Shown here: positions 36,101-47,691 of the stretch, in pieces
How the letters are laid out: every line of letters begins with the position of its first letter
Numbering within the stretch: the first letter of the stretch is position 1
From: Certhia americana
Lineage: Eukaryota; Chordata; Aves; Passeriformes; Certhiidae
Length of the DNA stretch: 64,000 nt
Reading direction: 5' to 3'
Assembly (NCBI GenBank): GCA_018697195.1
Contig: CM031878.1
Coordinates: 8,904,160-8,968,159 of the forward strand
The notes under the pieces: generated by a model
Databases searched by the model: none
Seen by the model: only the letters and a program-made list of their open reading frames with translations
What the model was told of the DNA's origin: nothing
Made by a program: the position numbers and the translations under genes

Positions 36101-37505
36101 TGCATAATTGGTCTGTGTGTTAGCAGAGAAGGCAGGAGGAAGCTTTTTCAAAAAGATTCTTGCAAAATCTGGCAGTACCACTGAAAGAACTGACCACATA
36201 ATCTGAACATTGTGATTTTAGTCTGCAAGCTCAAAGCTGAGTGGGAGGTACAGGGTAGAGCCATTAGCTGCCCCCTCTCTGGAAAGCATCAAGGCCAAGC
36301 TTGTGTGTGGCAAGGCTACTGAAAGCTAATGGGGGCTGTTATACCACATGTTGTAAGCAAGTGCTGAAGTATACTTGATGTTTCAGCAAGGACTAAGGCT
36401 AGTTACATTTACTGCAGAAGAGGAGCACAAAAAGACCAGCCAGCCATTACAGAGTACTTAAGATACAAGAAATTTAGGCTTTTGGCTTTTGTTGAAAATA
36501 ATTTAAGAGCTGGTGCCCTGGGCTACTTGTCCACTCTGTCCAGAGGAACACACATCAGGTAGGAGCTCAAGTTTCTAAGGTTTCAGCTAAATGGTTCTGA
36601 CTTCATAAAATTTGGCTGCAGTTTAGCCTGATTAGGAGGAATTGGTGACTTTAAACCAGAAATAGGAGCAGATAAAAGCAAATGCAAATGCATCCTTCCT
36701 GGGCTGTTTGCTGGTGAAGGGGGAAACATGGCTGCTTCTGCTACTCTCAAATGTCTGTCATTTTCCCTCTGCTTTATTTTTAATTAAATCTTGAGTCCTC
36801 AATTAGGGCTAAAAGGACTTGACAAACAGAAATGCAAATCAACAATTTACGATGAAGCTGCTTTTCAGCTTTCAGGGCTGTTCTTTCTGTATATTGAAAG
36901 CATCAGTTGTGCAAAAGCTGTAGTTAACAAATACGTATGTGTAAAGTGCTTTAATTTGCCTGTAATCATAATGTTTATCTAAGGGGAGCTCTGAGGAGGT
37001 TTTCCTCTGATGTTCTTTTTTGTGCAACGAAGATAAGATTTTGGATTAAATAAATACAGCTCGGAGTAAAAAAGAAGCTTAATTTAAAAGACCAAGTTAC
37101 TGATACTGAGAACTACACTTTACTAAATTATTCAGTTAACCTCCTGCTACTTTTTTTAAAATTGGTTCTTTTCCCAGACATGCAGAAGAAATCTCTTGAC
37201 CTTCAAGAAAAATTAAATAAATAGCTTGGATAATTATGCTCACAGTTTTTGTAATAACTTTTAATTCCATAGCACTGAGTGGAATAATAGAGAATTGGAC
37301 TGGAATGTCTCACTTTTCATATCAACCAAAATGCTTGGCCTGTTACTGCTGCAAGGAACTCTTTTCTTCTCTTTCTTGGGCATGATGGACATAAACAGGA
37401 CAAAAATCTTGTGTTGCTAACCAGTGGTGTGTCATGACAATGTTTGGCAACTTCTATTATAGTGTTTTAGCATTGCTTAGGTCAGGTGAGTGGAAGAAAG
37501 TGTTA
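33175..37505. other. Intergenic stretch between two LTRs
   Basis: About 4.3 kb without a recognisable exon. An 18-A run lies at 33773-33790. Around 34980-35120, 'accatgggatgttgtgatgggcgttgaatgttttcatcagcc' faintly resembles the 3' part of ancient CR1 elements, but I do not call it. Open frames here (for example 33984-34400) resemble no protein I know. Confidence 0.5.
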
Positions 37506-37510
37506 TAGTG

Positions 37511-38208
37511 TGAGAAGAATAAAAGGGCCAGGAGAACTTCTGCTCCCTTTTTTAAGCCTTTATTAGATCAGCCTGGGTGGGGGCTTGAGAGGGTCACGCT
37601 CACCACCACTGCTCCCTGCAGACAATGAAGAAGAGGAGGTGCAGGCAGTTTTGCCCAAAGGCAGAGCTGGACAATCCAACCTCACAGGAGACCGATAGGA
37701 GATTTCCCAGTTTTTGGCTTGTTGAGGTCTAGGGGGTGTCTCTGAGTAGGTTTCTGTTGTGGTTATAGCGAGATGACAAAGAAGCTCCACAATAATCTGT
37801 TGTTCTGCCCAGTCTTTCAGTGTGGTTTTGTACAATATTCATCATCGACTTTCAGGCTTCAGGGGTCTGCATACTGTGGTCTCACTTCCGGTAGTCACCT
37901 AGATTCATGGGAGTTCACATGGTTTGCATACTGGGTGGAGCTATTTAGATCTTATGTGTAGAGGACCAGTGGAGGCGGCACCCGATGGAAACAGGAAATA
38001 GGGACAGGATACAGATAACTTGGGAGAGGGGATACCGGAACACGAAACAGGATACAGCAACTTAGGCTAAAGATACAGTGTGTGTGTGGGGTACAAAATA
38101 AGTGATTGTTAACATTATTTAATAGTCATACTAAACTATTAACACAACAAAAACATTAATTATGCAACAATAACATAACAAACATTAACTCTTAACTCTT
38201 TCTCAACA
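37511..38208 (-). mobile_element. Solo ERV LTR with perfect 5-bp target duplication
   Basis: A 698-bp element starting TG at 37511 and ending CA at 38208, flanked on both sides by TAGTG (37506-37510 and 38209-38213). The poly(A) signal reads on the minus strand (complement of TTTATT at 37559-37564), so the LTR points left and its 5' end 'TGTTGAGAAAGAGTTAAGAG' is at the right. A 5-bp duplication fits ERVL-type (class III) elements. No internal viral sequence remains, so this is a solo LTR formed by recombination between two LTRs. The 90-codon minus frame inside it is not a gene. Confidence 0.8.
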
Positions 38209-38213
38209 TAGTG

Positions 38214-41200
38214 GAATTCCTTGGGGGCAAAATATCAGTGTAAACTTTTGGTCTCTTTTATCTTGTGGGACCCAGTGCATGTTCAGAAATAGATTATTCA
38301 TAAATATAAATGGGATTTATTCACAGGTTTATAGAAGTTTTCTCTTGCCTAAAGGAAAGTGGTAAGTACTGTAGGTTAATGATCTGAGTGCCATTTTGAT
38401 GTATTTGGAATTTATCCTATTGACTTGCAAGAGCTTCTGTCAGTTTTTTTAAAAAGTAAGTCTATGTATTTGCTTTTAATATATATATATTTTATTGCTC
38501 AGAAAAAAAAAGAAACAGTGATTCTGTAAGCAGCATGCATGAATAAGTATGAGTAGTTTCATGCTCTTAAAGGAGAGAGAGGGCCTCCTTCAAAGAGGAC
38601 TTGTCCTGTGTTTTTATAATTTATAAGATTATGTATTAATTTGGGGTTGTTTTTTTCCCTGTTATGAAGCTTTTTTCCAGAAACACACGCTTTTTCAACA
38701 TGAAGATGCTAATATGTCTCATGTTAGACAAATATCTTTGTGATGCAAGATCACTGGGCTTCAGCCCCAGGCAACTTCCCTTGAACAGGTCTGTGTGCCA
38801 GCTGGTCTGAAGCTCTTCCATTCTCTCCTCCTGTGGCTCTTTTATGTTGTGCAGAACACTTAAATGCTGATAGATGTGGAAAATAGAATATCTTGATTCT
38901 AGTCCATACTCTCCTAAAAATTGGAGAAGTTGGCAAGGGAACAAAATGCTTTGGAGACCTCTGTGTTGTTATTTTGTGATTGCAAAGGGGATGGGTAGCT
39001 TCAGATGAGAAAAGGAGAGGAGAGGACAAAACATACTGCTCTACTGTTTTTTTCTCATACATCTTTCCTTGAATTGCTGTACAGAACCTCTGGGGCAGAT
39101 GGTTCAGAACACACAGACCTTCCAAACAGAAAACCCTCTGCAAGCAGATGCTGATTCTGATATGTATTTGCATACCCTTCTTGGGGGTTTTGTGCAATCT
39201 TTTAACAGGTAATTGTCTTGTGCTTGCCTCTTATGGCATTTCTGTTGTAGGGTTGTGCCCTGGTTATGCCTTTTTGCCTTGGAGCTTGTCTCATAGCATT
39301 TACACCACTGCAGAGTGCAAAGATTATATGGCCACTTTAATTTTCTTAAATACTTTAATAAAATATTAATTTTTTAAGATACTTTGTATTCAATTGGAAA
39401 TAGCATAAAGACTTGGGGATGGGAGATTCTCTGGGATTTTTCAAACAGCTGGGAACAGCAGTAGTGGAGGCTTGGGGTCCCACACATGCCCAACTGCCCA
39501 AGGATGAAAAGAAACAGCCTTCCCATCTGCTGGGGAGGCTTTGCATCATTTTGCCAAGGACATTACATTTTAAAGTACAATATGACTGTCAGTTTCTATG
39601 CATTCAAGCTGCTTTTAAAAGCAGTATTTGCTTTGACTGACTGTTGTATCTAAGCTGTGTTTTTTGAGATCCTGTTAATTGCTTATGTTTGATAGAGATG
39701 GCTCTTCTATTTCTTCACTGTATCTCAAAAGTTTGTCTTCAAAGGTGCAGCTGGCTCTCCTGTCTGGGTAACACCTTCCTGTTGTTCCATATGTCAGGAT
39801 ATATGCATGGCTCCACAGCAAGTCCAGGTGCTCCTACATTGCTGTTGTGTGTTCAGATAGCAGAAGAAATACTTTCTTTGAAACACTTGTCTCCATGCGG
39901 CACTGGTCCTGTTGCTTTGAAGGTAATGAGCTGTGCAGCTCCAAGTGTATTGGCACATCACTGAAGTAATTTTCAGGAAATTCAGGAGAGACATCTGACT
40001 CTGTAATGAGCACATTCTTCAGACTAAACTGGGGCTTGTGCAAATCTCATCATTTAAGGACCCCCTTCTTAGTAATTATAAAATCCATGTGGTCCTGTTG
40101 CTGTTACTGAAGCAGAACATGTATTAGAGAGAGATAAACATATCTCATCTATGTTTATGTCTCACTTATGTTTAATCAAACTGCATCCATCCCCCTGGGA
40201 ATCATCAGTGGTTCAAAATACTCCCTGTCAGATTAACCTGCATTTCTCATGAAAAGATTGTTTCACTGATATTGATAGTTCTACAGGAATTTTGCAATGG
40301 CTAATTGTGAATTGAGTTATCCTCAGGCATCTCGACTGGTTCTTCTATTTTCAAACCATAAGTCTAGCCTGGACTCTTTTCTTCATGGGGAAGGGACAAA
40401 AATCATCTAGTTTCAGGACAGTGTACCCTCCTTCTCCATCCTCTCCCTACCCAAAACTGTACTTGTGAAAATGAAATGCACTGAGTTCTCATAGCATTTA
40501 GAGCATCTGGGTTGCATTGATCTATGATAATTCCTTTCCCAGTGTTGCTCAAGGATTGAATTGGATAAAAAAGGGCTCTTGGTGAACAAAGAATGATGAT
40601 GTGATGTGAGCAGCTGTGAGGCTGTGGGCACAATTTACCTTAGTGCCACCAGCCAGACATTGAAACCTGTTTGTGTCGTACTTCGAACAAATCAAGACTT
40701 AAATCAAGATGAGTTGTTGCTTTGCAGCAGTCAGCAACCCTCAAAATCCTACATTAAGGAGCCAAACAAAAGACAGGTTTGTCTTGTCCTGAAGTCTATA
40801 ATTTCCTCTGCAAGTGCTCACTGCATTATTTCCAGTTACTGTTAAGGGTGGCATGATTTTTTTGTAAGTGTCTGCTGCTTGATTCAGCAGTGTTGTGACC
40901 TAAGAGTGATATTGCCATGACCTACAAAATGCAGTAATTCTTACTGATCCATGCAGTTAGCCCTGGACTTAGCACTGAATACTAGGATACTAAATAGCAG
41001 TGTTTGCTTCCCCTTACAGGGAGTGATGGTGGGTCTGCAAATCACACCCCTAAGTGCAGGTAACAAGGTTCTGCTGTAACTTCTTACAGAGCTGGCTTTC
41101 ATGATTACCCCCGATAACTTGAAAAAGATTGGTTATTGCTCATATTTATAAATTCTTAAGTGAATAGTGCAGTGAGACTTCAAGTGACATCTAAAAAACT

Positions 41201-42072
41201 AAATCAATATTATAGTAGCACAGTTTCAGCATTCTTGTCTTGTGTAAGGCAAAAAACAGTAAGCCTGTCTGCAATAAACATGCACGCATGCTCAAGGCTA
41301 TATTTGTATCAAGTAAGTTGTGATTTATCTTGGGAGAATACTCAGCACAAGCTACATCTTGTACACCACTGAGCTGAATGTGTCTTACAAATCCACCATA
41401 TAAAGTTTTGGTGATATCTTGCTTTATTTAATCTAGTAGTTCTAGAATTCCTTCTGGATCACATCATCTTTTGTTGTAGACAGGTTATGAGGATTCTAGA
41501 AAGGGCAGTCTATATGCACAGCAACTATGAGGCATCAGTTCATGTTTAAATACATAGCTCATATTTTGGACAACTTTTTTTTTTTTTTTCAGTCCGTGGA
41601 TTCTTCCTTTCCTCAACTGTTCTGTTTCTGCCACCGGGATTTTATGGTCATCAGAACAGTAAAACCAAATTCCTGTCAGTAAAGCTGAATCTCAGCTGGT
41701 TCATTCATAAGGAAGAATGAGGCTGAGTTAATATCATAATACAAAACCTTTTTATTTACATATTTTGTTCAAAAATAAATTAAATTCTTTCATGAGCTTG
41801 GTCATACAGAATATGTCCTCTTTGCTGTCATAAGCTTCTCCAAAATTCCAGCTGCTACTTGCTCTACTAATCCCTCTCTTCGTAGTCGTGTTTTGTTATG
41901 CTCATTGAGTATGTCTGACAGAAACAGAGAAGCTTCTTATTTGACTTGCACTTTTTGTCTTAATAACAAAAACAATCCAGCTGGTATGAACACAAAATAC
42001 CAAAATAATTTTAAAATTAAGAGTCCTTTACTGTTCTTCCCAATGTCTATGACCTTTCTTGTAAGTGGGTGG
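38214..42072. other. Intergenic stretch between LTRs
   Basis: About 3.9 kb of AT-rich single-copy sequence. It contains a short AT microsatellite at 38479-38490, a 15-T run at 41575-41589, and a 9-bp hairpin with arms ATAAACATA (40134-40142) and TATGTTTAT (40150-40158). I see no exon; the longest frame (148 codons, minus, 38751-39197) has no recognisable domain. Confidence 0.5.
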
Positions 42073-42077
42073 GTATG

Positions 42078-42642
42078 TGTAGTGGGTTGATGCAGGCTGG
42101 GTGCCAGTTGCCCACTCAGTTGTTCTGTCACTCCCCACTGGGACAGGGGAGAGAACAAGATGGAAAATGACCAGCTGGGTGAGATAAGGCAGTTTTATTA
42201 CAGCAAAAAGAAAGAAACAAGCAGAAACAAGCTCTTGCACGTGTAAGAGCTAAAGAAGAAAAAACATCAGTCTCTACTTACATCAGTAGTGATGCTTGGA
42301 CACTTTGTGGGAAGCAGGGGTTCAGCATGTGTAATGGTTCCTCTGGAAAGCAAACACTGAAGACTCACAAATGCTTTCCCTTCCTCCTCTCTCCATTAGC
42401 TTATATATCTGAGCTGACATTAGATGGTATGGAATATCCCTTTGGCTAATTTGGGTCTGGTTGTGTCCCCTCACAGAATCTTGCCCACTCCCATCTCCTT
42501 TGGTGCAGGGAAGGAATGTCAGACGGACAACGCTGCTCACCAGTAGCCAAAATTCTGGTTGGTTATCAACACCCGTCCAGCTACCAATGCAAATCACAGC
42601 ACTGTGGGGGCTGTGAACTTTACCTCAGTCAAACCCAATACA
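42078..42642 (-). mobile_element. Avian ERV LTR, minus orientation
   Basis: A 565-bp LTR. Its left end 'tgtagtgggttgatgcaggctgggtgccag' is a sequence I know from many copies in bird genomes. Its right end 'tcaaacccaataca' forms an imperfect inverted repeat with the left end (TGTAGTGGGTTGA versus TGTATTGGGTTTGA). A poly(A) signal reads on the minus strand (complement of TTTATT at 42194-42199), giving a U5 of about 115 bp. Flanks are gtatg (left) and gcgtg (right), which differ only by two transitions, as a CpG-decayed 5-bp duplication would. No internal viral genes. Confidence 0.75.
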
Positions 42643-43289
42643 GCGTGACCTTTTTAATCCTACTCTGAAGGAACAGCCTGTTTATACCCAGAAATGGAAC
42701 TGACCTTGGCTGCAGCATTGCAATTACACTGTGTCTATGCAAAATTCAGGTCACTGGCCATTTTCTTACCTCTGCAGAGTAGAATTAACACTACAGTGTC
42801 AGCTTGACGTTAATGACTCAAATTGCCTGTAATGAAATGAAAGATATTTTGCATGACCTTGTTTGCCAGGGTGAATAGCAGATAAAAAGAAAGCAAATCT
42901 GTGATATATGTTGCCTCATTTGTTTCTACAGGCTCCCTTGGGCTAAATTACTGCAGTGATGCAGTCAACTTCTTCACCATCATTAGCACTGCTGAAAACC
43001 CTCTCATTATGACTATCTTTACAGGGCAAAGGTGGTGTTGAGCAGGTGTGCATGCATTGTTCTGTATGGCTGGTACTTGCAATATGCTGATGCTGCAGTA
43101 AGTGTTCAGCTTGTTCCAGTTCTTTCACCAAGACTGATTTCAAACGTTGAAATGGGAATCTGTGTAGCCAAATCCACCATCTTGGGATACCTTTTCACAT
43201 TTACCATTGATGCCTGAAGTTTTACCTTTTATATTTTTCAGATTCTGCACTGCTTTAGTGTATAACTTGGAACATCATATAGAGTGTTT
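42643..43289. other. Intergenic stretch between two LTRs
   Basis: About 650 bp of single-copy sequence separating two LTRs of opposite orientation. No exon or retroviral internal sequence is recognisable, so the two LTRs are unlikely to bound one provirus. Confidence 0.5.
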
Positions 43290-43628
43290 AATAAATTCTC
43301 TTCACAGTTTGGTCAGACAAAACAATCCTTTCTCAGATGGGAACCAAGGTCAGCCTTAGGCCTGAAAAGTATAACAAAAAGTGAATTGGGGGGAATAAAA
43401 TGGGGGAATGTGACTTCATTACCTGAAGGTGTAATTGGACAATTAACCCCTGGTATGCAAACAGACCACCTTATATCTGTCTGAAAAACTGGTGACTGTC
43501 ATCCATATTGGGTGTAGCCTCTGCAAGGCTCCTGCACTGCCGAGGGTGTACCCTTTGAAGGACTTTCAATAAACATTTACTTTATTTTCTGATTCTATCT
43601 AGCCTCTGACCTAGGTAGCCTCTCCAAG
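43290..43628 (+). mobile_element. ERV LTR, plus orientation, boundaries uncertain
   Basis: Plus-strand LTR-like sequence. The U3-like part contains 'gtgacttcattacctgaaggtgtaattggacaattaacccctggtatgcaaacagaccacc' and a weak TATA-like 'cttatat'. An R/U5-like part follows, 'ccgagggtgtaccctttgaaggactttcaataaacatttac' with AATAAA at 43568-43573, then 'ctgattctatctagcctctg'. The order fits a retroviral LTR, but I could not find matching target duplications. It differs in sequence from the three minus-strand LTRs nearby. Confidence 0.5.
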
Positions 43629-46600
43629 GCATCATCATGAGGCCTACATGCAGTTTATGGTACCAAATCTGTGGTGCCATGACGGCAATGTGGAGCAGCC
43701 TGTGAAGGAGAAACCATAGCCAGGGCAGGCTAGAGTGGTGCCAAGCCTCTGTGCAAATAGGATTGAGTGAGTGCACGTAGGGCTGGAGGGAAAGGGACTC
43801 ATGAAGGGCAGAGGCAGCAGGTCATTGCTGTATTACCGTCTGGTAAAGGACAGATGAGTGTTACAGCTGTGCTCATTACATATTGTGAATGTATAAAGAA
43901 TCTGGGAGCAGGGCTGCCCATGCCCAAACACTGAGAATAGCTGGATTTAGTGGAGGAGGTGTAGGTGGGAAAGAGCAAGCCTCAAAATGCCTGCAATTAG
44001 CAATGATGATGCACCAGGGGCCTGAGCATGCTGTGTTAGTCATGAGACGTCCTTCCTGTGGGGTTAAATCCCAGAGGTTACTGTTGGCTTGAGTCTTTAC
44101 CAGCTTCCTCCATCATCAGACTTCTTGCATCCAGTATCCCTGTGGTTCACAGGCACAGAACAAAAGCCTTCATGGTATATTCCCCCTTTCCTGTGCAGCA
44201 CTGTCTTCTCTTGTCTGTTATGTGAGTTCATGCAGTTGTAGGCAGTGAAAAGGGAAGTCCAGGCTGTTCCAAAATGTGTGATGAGAAGCAGACCTGGCTG
44301 TCAGTGATGTCTTTATCCAAGAAAATTAATAACTTGAAGATCATGTAGGTCATACAGAGATGAACAGCTCCTTTTTAAAGTAGGTGAATAAACCCGAGTC
44401 TAAAAATAGATGAAGAAAAGGGCAGGAAGAGTGAGTGACTTGGCGTAATCCATAGAAAAGGATGTATGGGACTAGGTGTTGTAATTTCTAGTTCCTAACC
44501 TGGTGTTTGGTTGTCTGGACGCTTCCCTCTGCTGCCCTATCTTGAATTTCATTTATTTAATTACTTCAATGACAATAGGAGCAAGGCCTTAGATTAGGGT
44601 TTTCAGGGACAATTGAGGGAGTCAGAGACTTGCTGCTGGTTTCTAAAGTGATTTTGTTGGTTTTGAAACCAATGAGAAAGGTCAAGACTTCAGTTACTTG
44701 TAAATGGTGGCTAGAGATTTGAAATTCCTTTATTTCCCTCCTTCTTCCAAAGCAGGAGGTCAGAAAAATTTTGTGGACCCTGGTCAAGCTGTCAGTTGAT
44801 TGTTATGTTTGTTGGCACTTGCATGTATATAACTACTGAGTTTCTTTATAAATATATATATATGCCTCCTGCAATACATTTTTAAGACAACTAAAAATAA
44901 ATGTAAAACTATGAATCATGTGATGGGTAGACTTACAACAAAATAGCTGTATGATCTATTTGATCCATGTTCTTGAACAACTCAAAATGTGTCAATACAA
45001 GTAATGCTGAAAATCAGAAACTCAGAAAGGACTCACTGACAATCTACTGACACCTTGGGCAGGAGAAATTCAGCCAGTGACTGTATGAATATTCACAATG
45101 AGGGGTGAAACAGAAGCTGGTTTTCCCTCCTCATCAATCTAACTGTATGGGTATTTATGTCTGCTACAGAGGAAATAGCAGCATGAGTAGATCATGCAGG
45201 CATAATATAGATCTCCCTTTATTTTCCTGGGTATGGAAGGCTTAGCAGTGCAGCCCAGAGGTAGTCAAGCTGGGAGCTGCATCAGCCTGGGGATCTCACC
45301 ACCCTGAAGGAGTTTGATGGGAAGAATGAGAAGGAAACTGAACCATAAGACATAGCATATAATTTTTTTCCCCATCTTCATACAGGTGTTCAAGGAGTCA
45401 TGCATGCAGTTATCCTTGCATACCATGACATGCAGACCAAATTTACACTGCCAGCTGCATTCTGCATGCAGGTCACATGCAGATAAATGCACATGTAGCA
45501 GATTCAGATTGCAACTCTCCTTCAAACATGCCATGTCAGTATAAAGCATGAGAATTAGGGATTCACAGCTAACCCCTTGCCAGTAAGGAGTTCCAGTATC
45601 ATCAGAGTTCCCTGTGCTTTACATAAATGGATCATGCATAAAACATTCTGAGTCATGGAGAGGAGTGCAACTCCCTTAATTGCAGGTGAGTGATGTAAAT
45701 GGCAACACCAGCAGCTCCATCCTGCTGTAGGACATGAGAGTGACAGAAATAGTCATGCTGTCTTCACCAGCTGATCACCTCCAAAGCCTGTTTGCCTGAG
45801 CTCTGAGCCTCAAAGCACTAAGGCTCGTGTTCACCTGCAAACATCCCAGATCTGCTGGGGTGTCAGACTGCGAGTTAGGTCCTTCCCAAGACTTAGCTGG
45901 AGAGCTTAGAGAATGCCTTTCTAATGCAATTCCTCCACTGACATTTGTCTTTCACCAGGAAGTTCTGTTCAGCATTGAACAGAATTGCCTCAACACAAAA
46001 ATTCATACATGTAAATACTTATTCATGTTTGCAGAACTGGAACTGAAAAAGGGACAAAACTGACTTTGAGAAAAAGAATCCTATCAGGATTTATGGAAAG
46101 TTGTGGTAATCTACTGCTTGCATTGTGCCCATGGAAAAGATGTTACTGTCCAGCAGGAACTGTGGTGAAACTCACCACCTCTTAAGATTTTCTATGGGGA
46201 TAGGGACACTACTGACAGAAGAAAGAAGTCGCATTTAGGAAAAGGAAAGCAAAGCACCATTTCCAGAATTGCTCTTTGTATAGGGTTCACTCTATGAAGA
46301 AAAATCTTCTGCTTCCTCCTCTACTTCTGTTAGGAGTGACCTGTAAAACAGGCACACAAATACAGCATGCACATGTCTGTCGTTCCAGCTGCAGCTCTCA
46401 TTAGAAAGATCTAACCACATACTTGTTCAAGTTATTTTCTAAACCCATCGTGATTAGTATTGTGTCATGTTTCTTGGAAGCAGCCTGCTTCAGGTCACAG
46501 AGTGTAATTAAAGGCAATTAATGCAATTACTCACAACTGTGCTGCTGATAATGCTCCAGATGCCATTACAGCACTGTGCCTCCTGCTGCTGGTCCTCACA

Positions 46601-47664
46601 GGCTGAGCCTTTATGTTCTCTTAGTGTTGTCATTGTGGTTAAACCAGGGGGCTGAAAATGTTAGTACAATTTATTGCTCCTAACTCCCTTCTCTCTGAAA
46701 ATTTCAACTGTGCTAGGCAGAACCTTAAATCATTAGTTTATTCACTGACTGATGAAGAATAAGAAAGAGAGAAGAGTGAAGATTGTCATAGAAAATGATC
46801 ATAGTTGAAAGGTTATAAAGAAAACACATGAAAAAGTGTGTTTTACATAGTCTGTTCTACAACTAAACATATACTGAGTGTGCTGATTTCTTCTAATGAG
46901 TTTTATAATTATGGAGTAAATTTTCAAAGGAGCTATAACTTTAGGCAGTAAAATCTGAAAGACTTTAATTAGCTGTGAACTTCAAACTTTTCCTTTGCAA
47001 TCCAGCCCTGCCTTTCCCTTTTGTCTCAGCCACTGCCAAGTAATTTACAGTTCAAGAAAGGCTAATGGAGCTATAAACAAAGCACAGATGCCTCTCACAT
47101 TTCCTTTATTGGGCTGAGGTATGAAAATAGCCGCTGCTTCCAGAGAAAAGCACACATGTAATTATAGAAGTACTTTAAGTCATCTGCTTATCTGCAGAAC
47201 AGGTACACCGTAAACTATCTTTCATCTTCAGTGGGGCTTCCTTAGGGGGCTGAAACCTACCTGAATTCACTCCCTGCCCTCTGAGTTTATTTTTGTAAAG
47301 TGAGTGTTGGTTTACTGGAGTGATTTTTAAACTCATTAAGTCTCTAAAGAAGGATTGACTACTGTAAGCTCGATTTTAAAAGCTGTCTCAGATAGATAGT
47401 AAGATATCTTTGGATCCCCTTGTGAGGGGATCACGGCAAGCACATTATAGTTCAACATTTCCCACTTGCACCAGCATGAAACAAAAATATCCCATCTTAG
47501 CTTAATGGTGTTGAAACAGTTTTACAGTGATGCAGTTGTGACTGAGTTCATTAGCACCAGGTCAGGACTGCCTCCTTTTCTCCTGGGCCTTTCTCAACAT
47601 GTAGGTTCAGCAGTGCTGGAGCCTGGTCAAACAGCACTGTCCTGATGCCTGTCTCAATATCCTT

Positions 47665-47691
47665 CTGCTGCTGCTGCTGCTGCTGCTGCTG
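47665..47691. repeat. (CTG)9 trinucleotide microsatellite
   Basis: Nine uninterrupted CTG units. On the minus strand they read CAG and fall in a 76-codon frame (47551-47781) as nine glutamines, followed by KDIETGIRTVLFDQAPALL. No homologue is recognised, so coding status is doubtful. Confidence 0.9.

Noticed and set aside
42078..43628. Possible single provirus bounded by the two LTRs at 42.1 and 43.3 kb
   Set aside because: The LTRs are in opposite orientation, differ in sequence, and enclose only 650 bp without viral genes.
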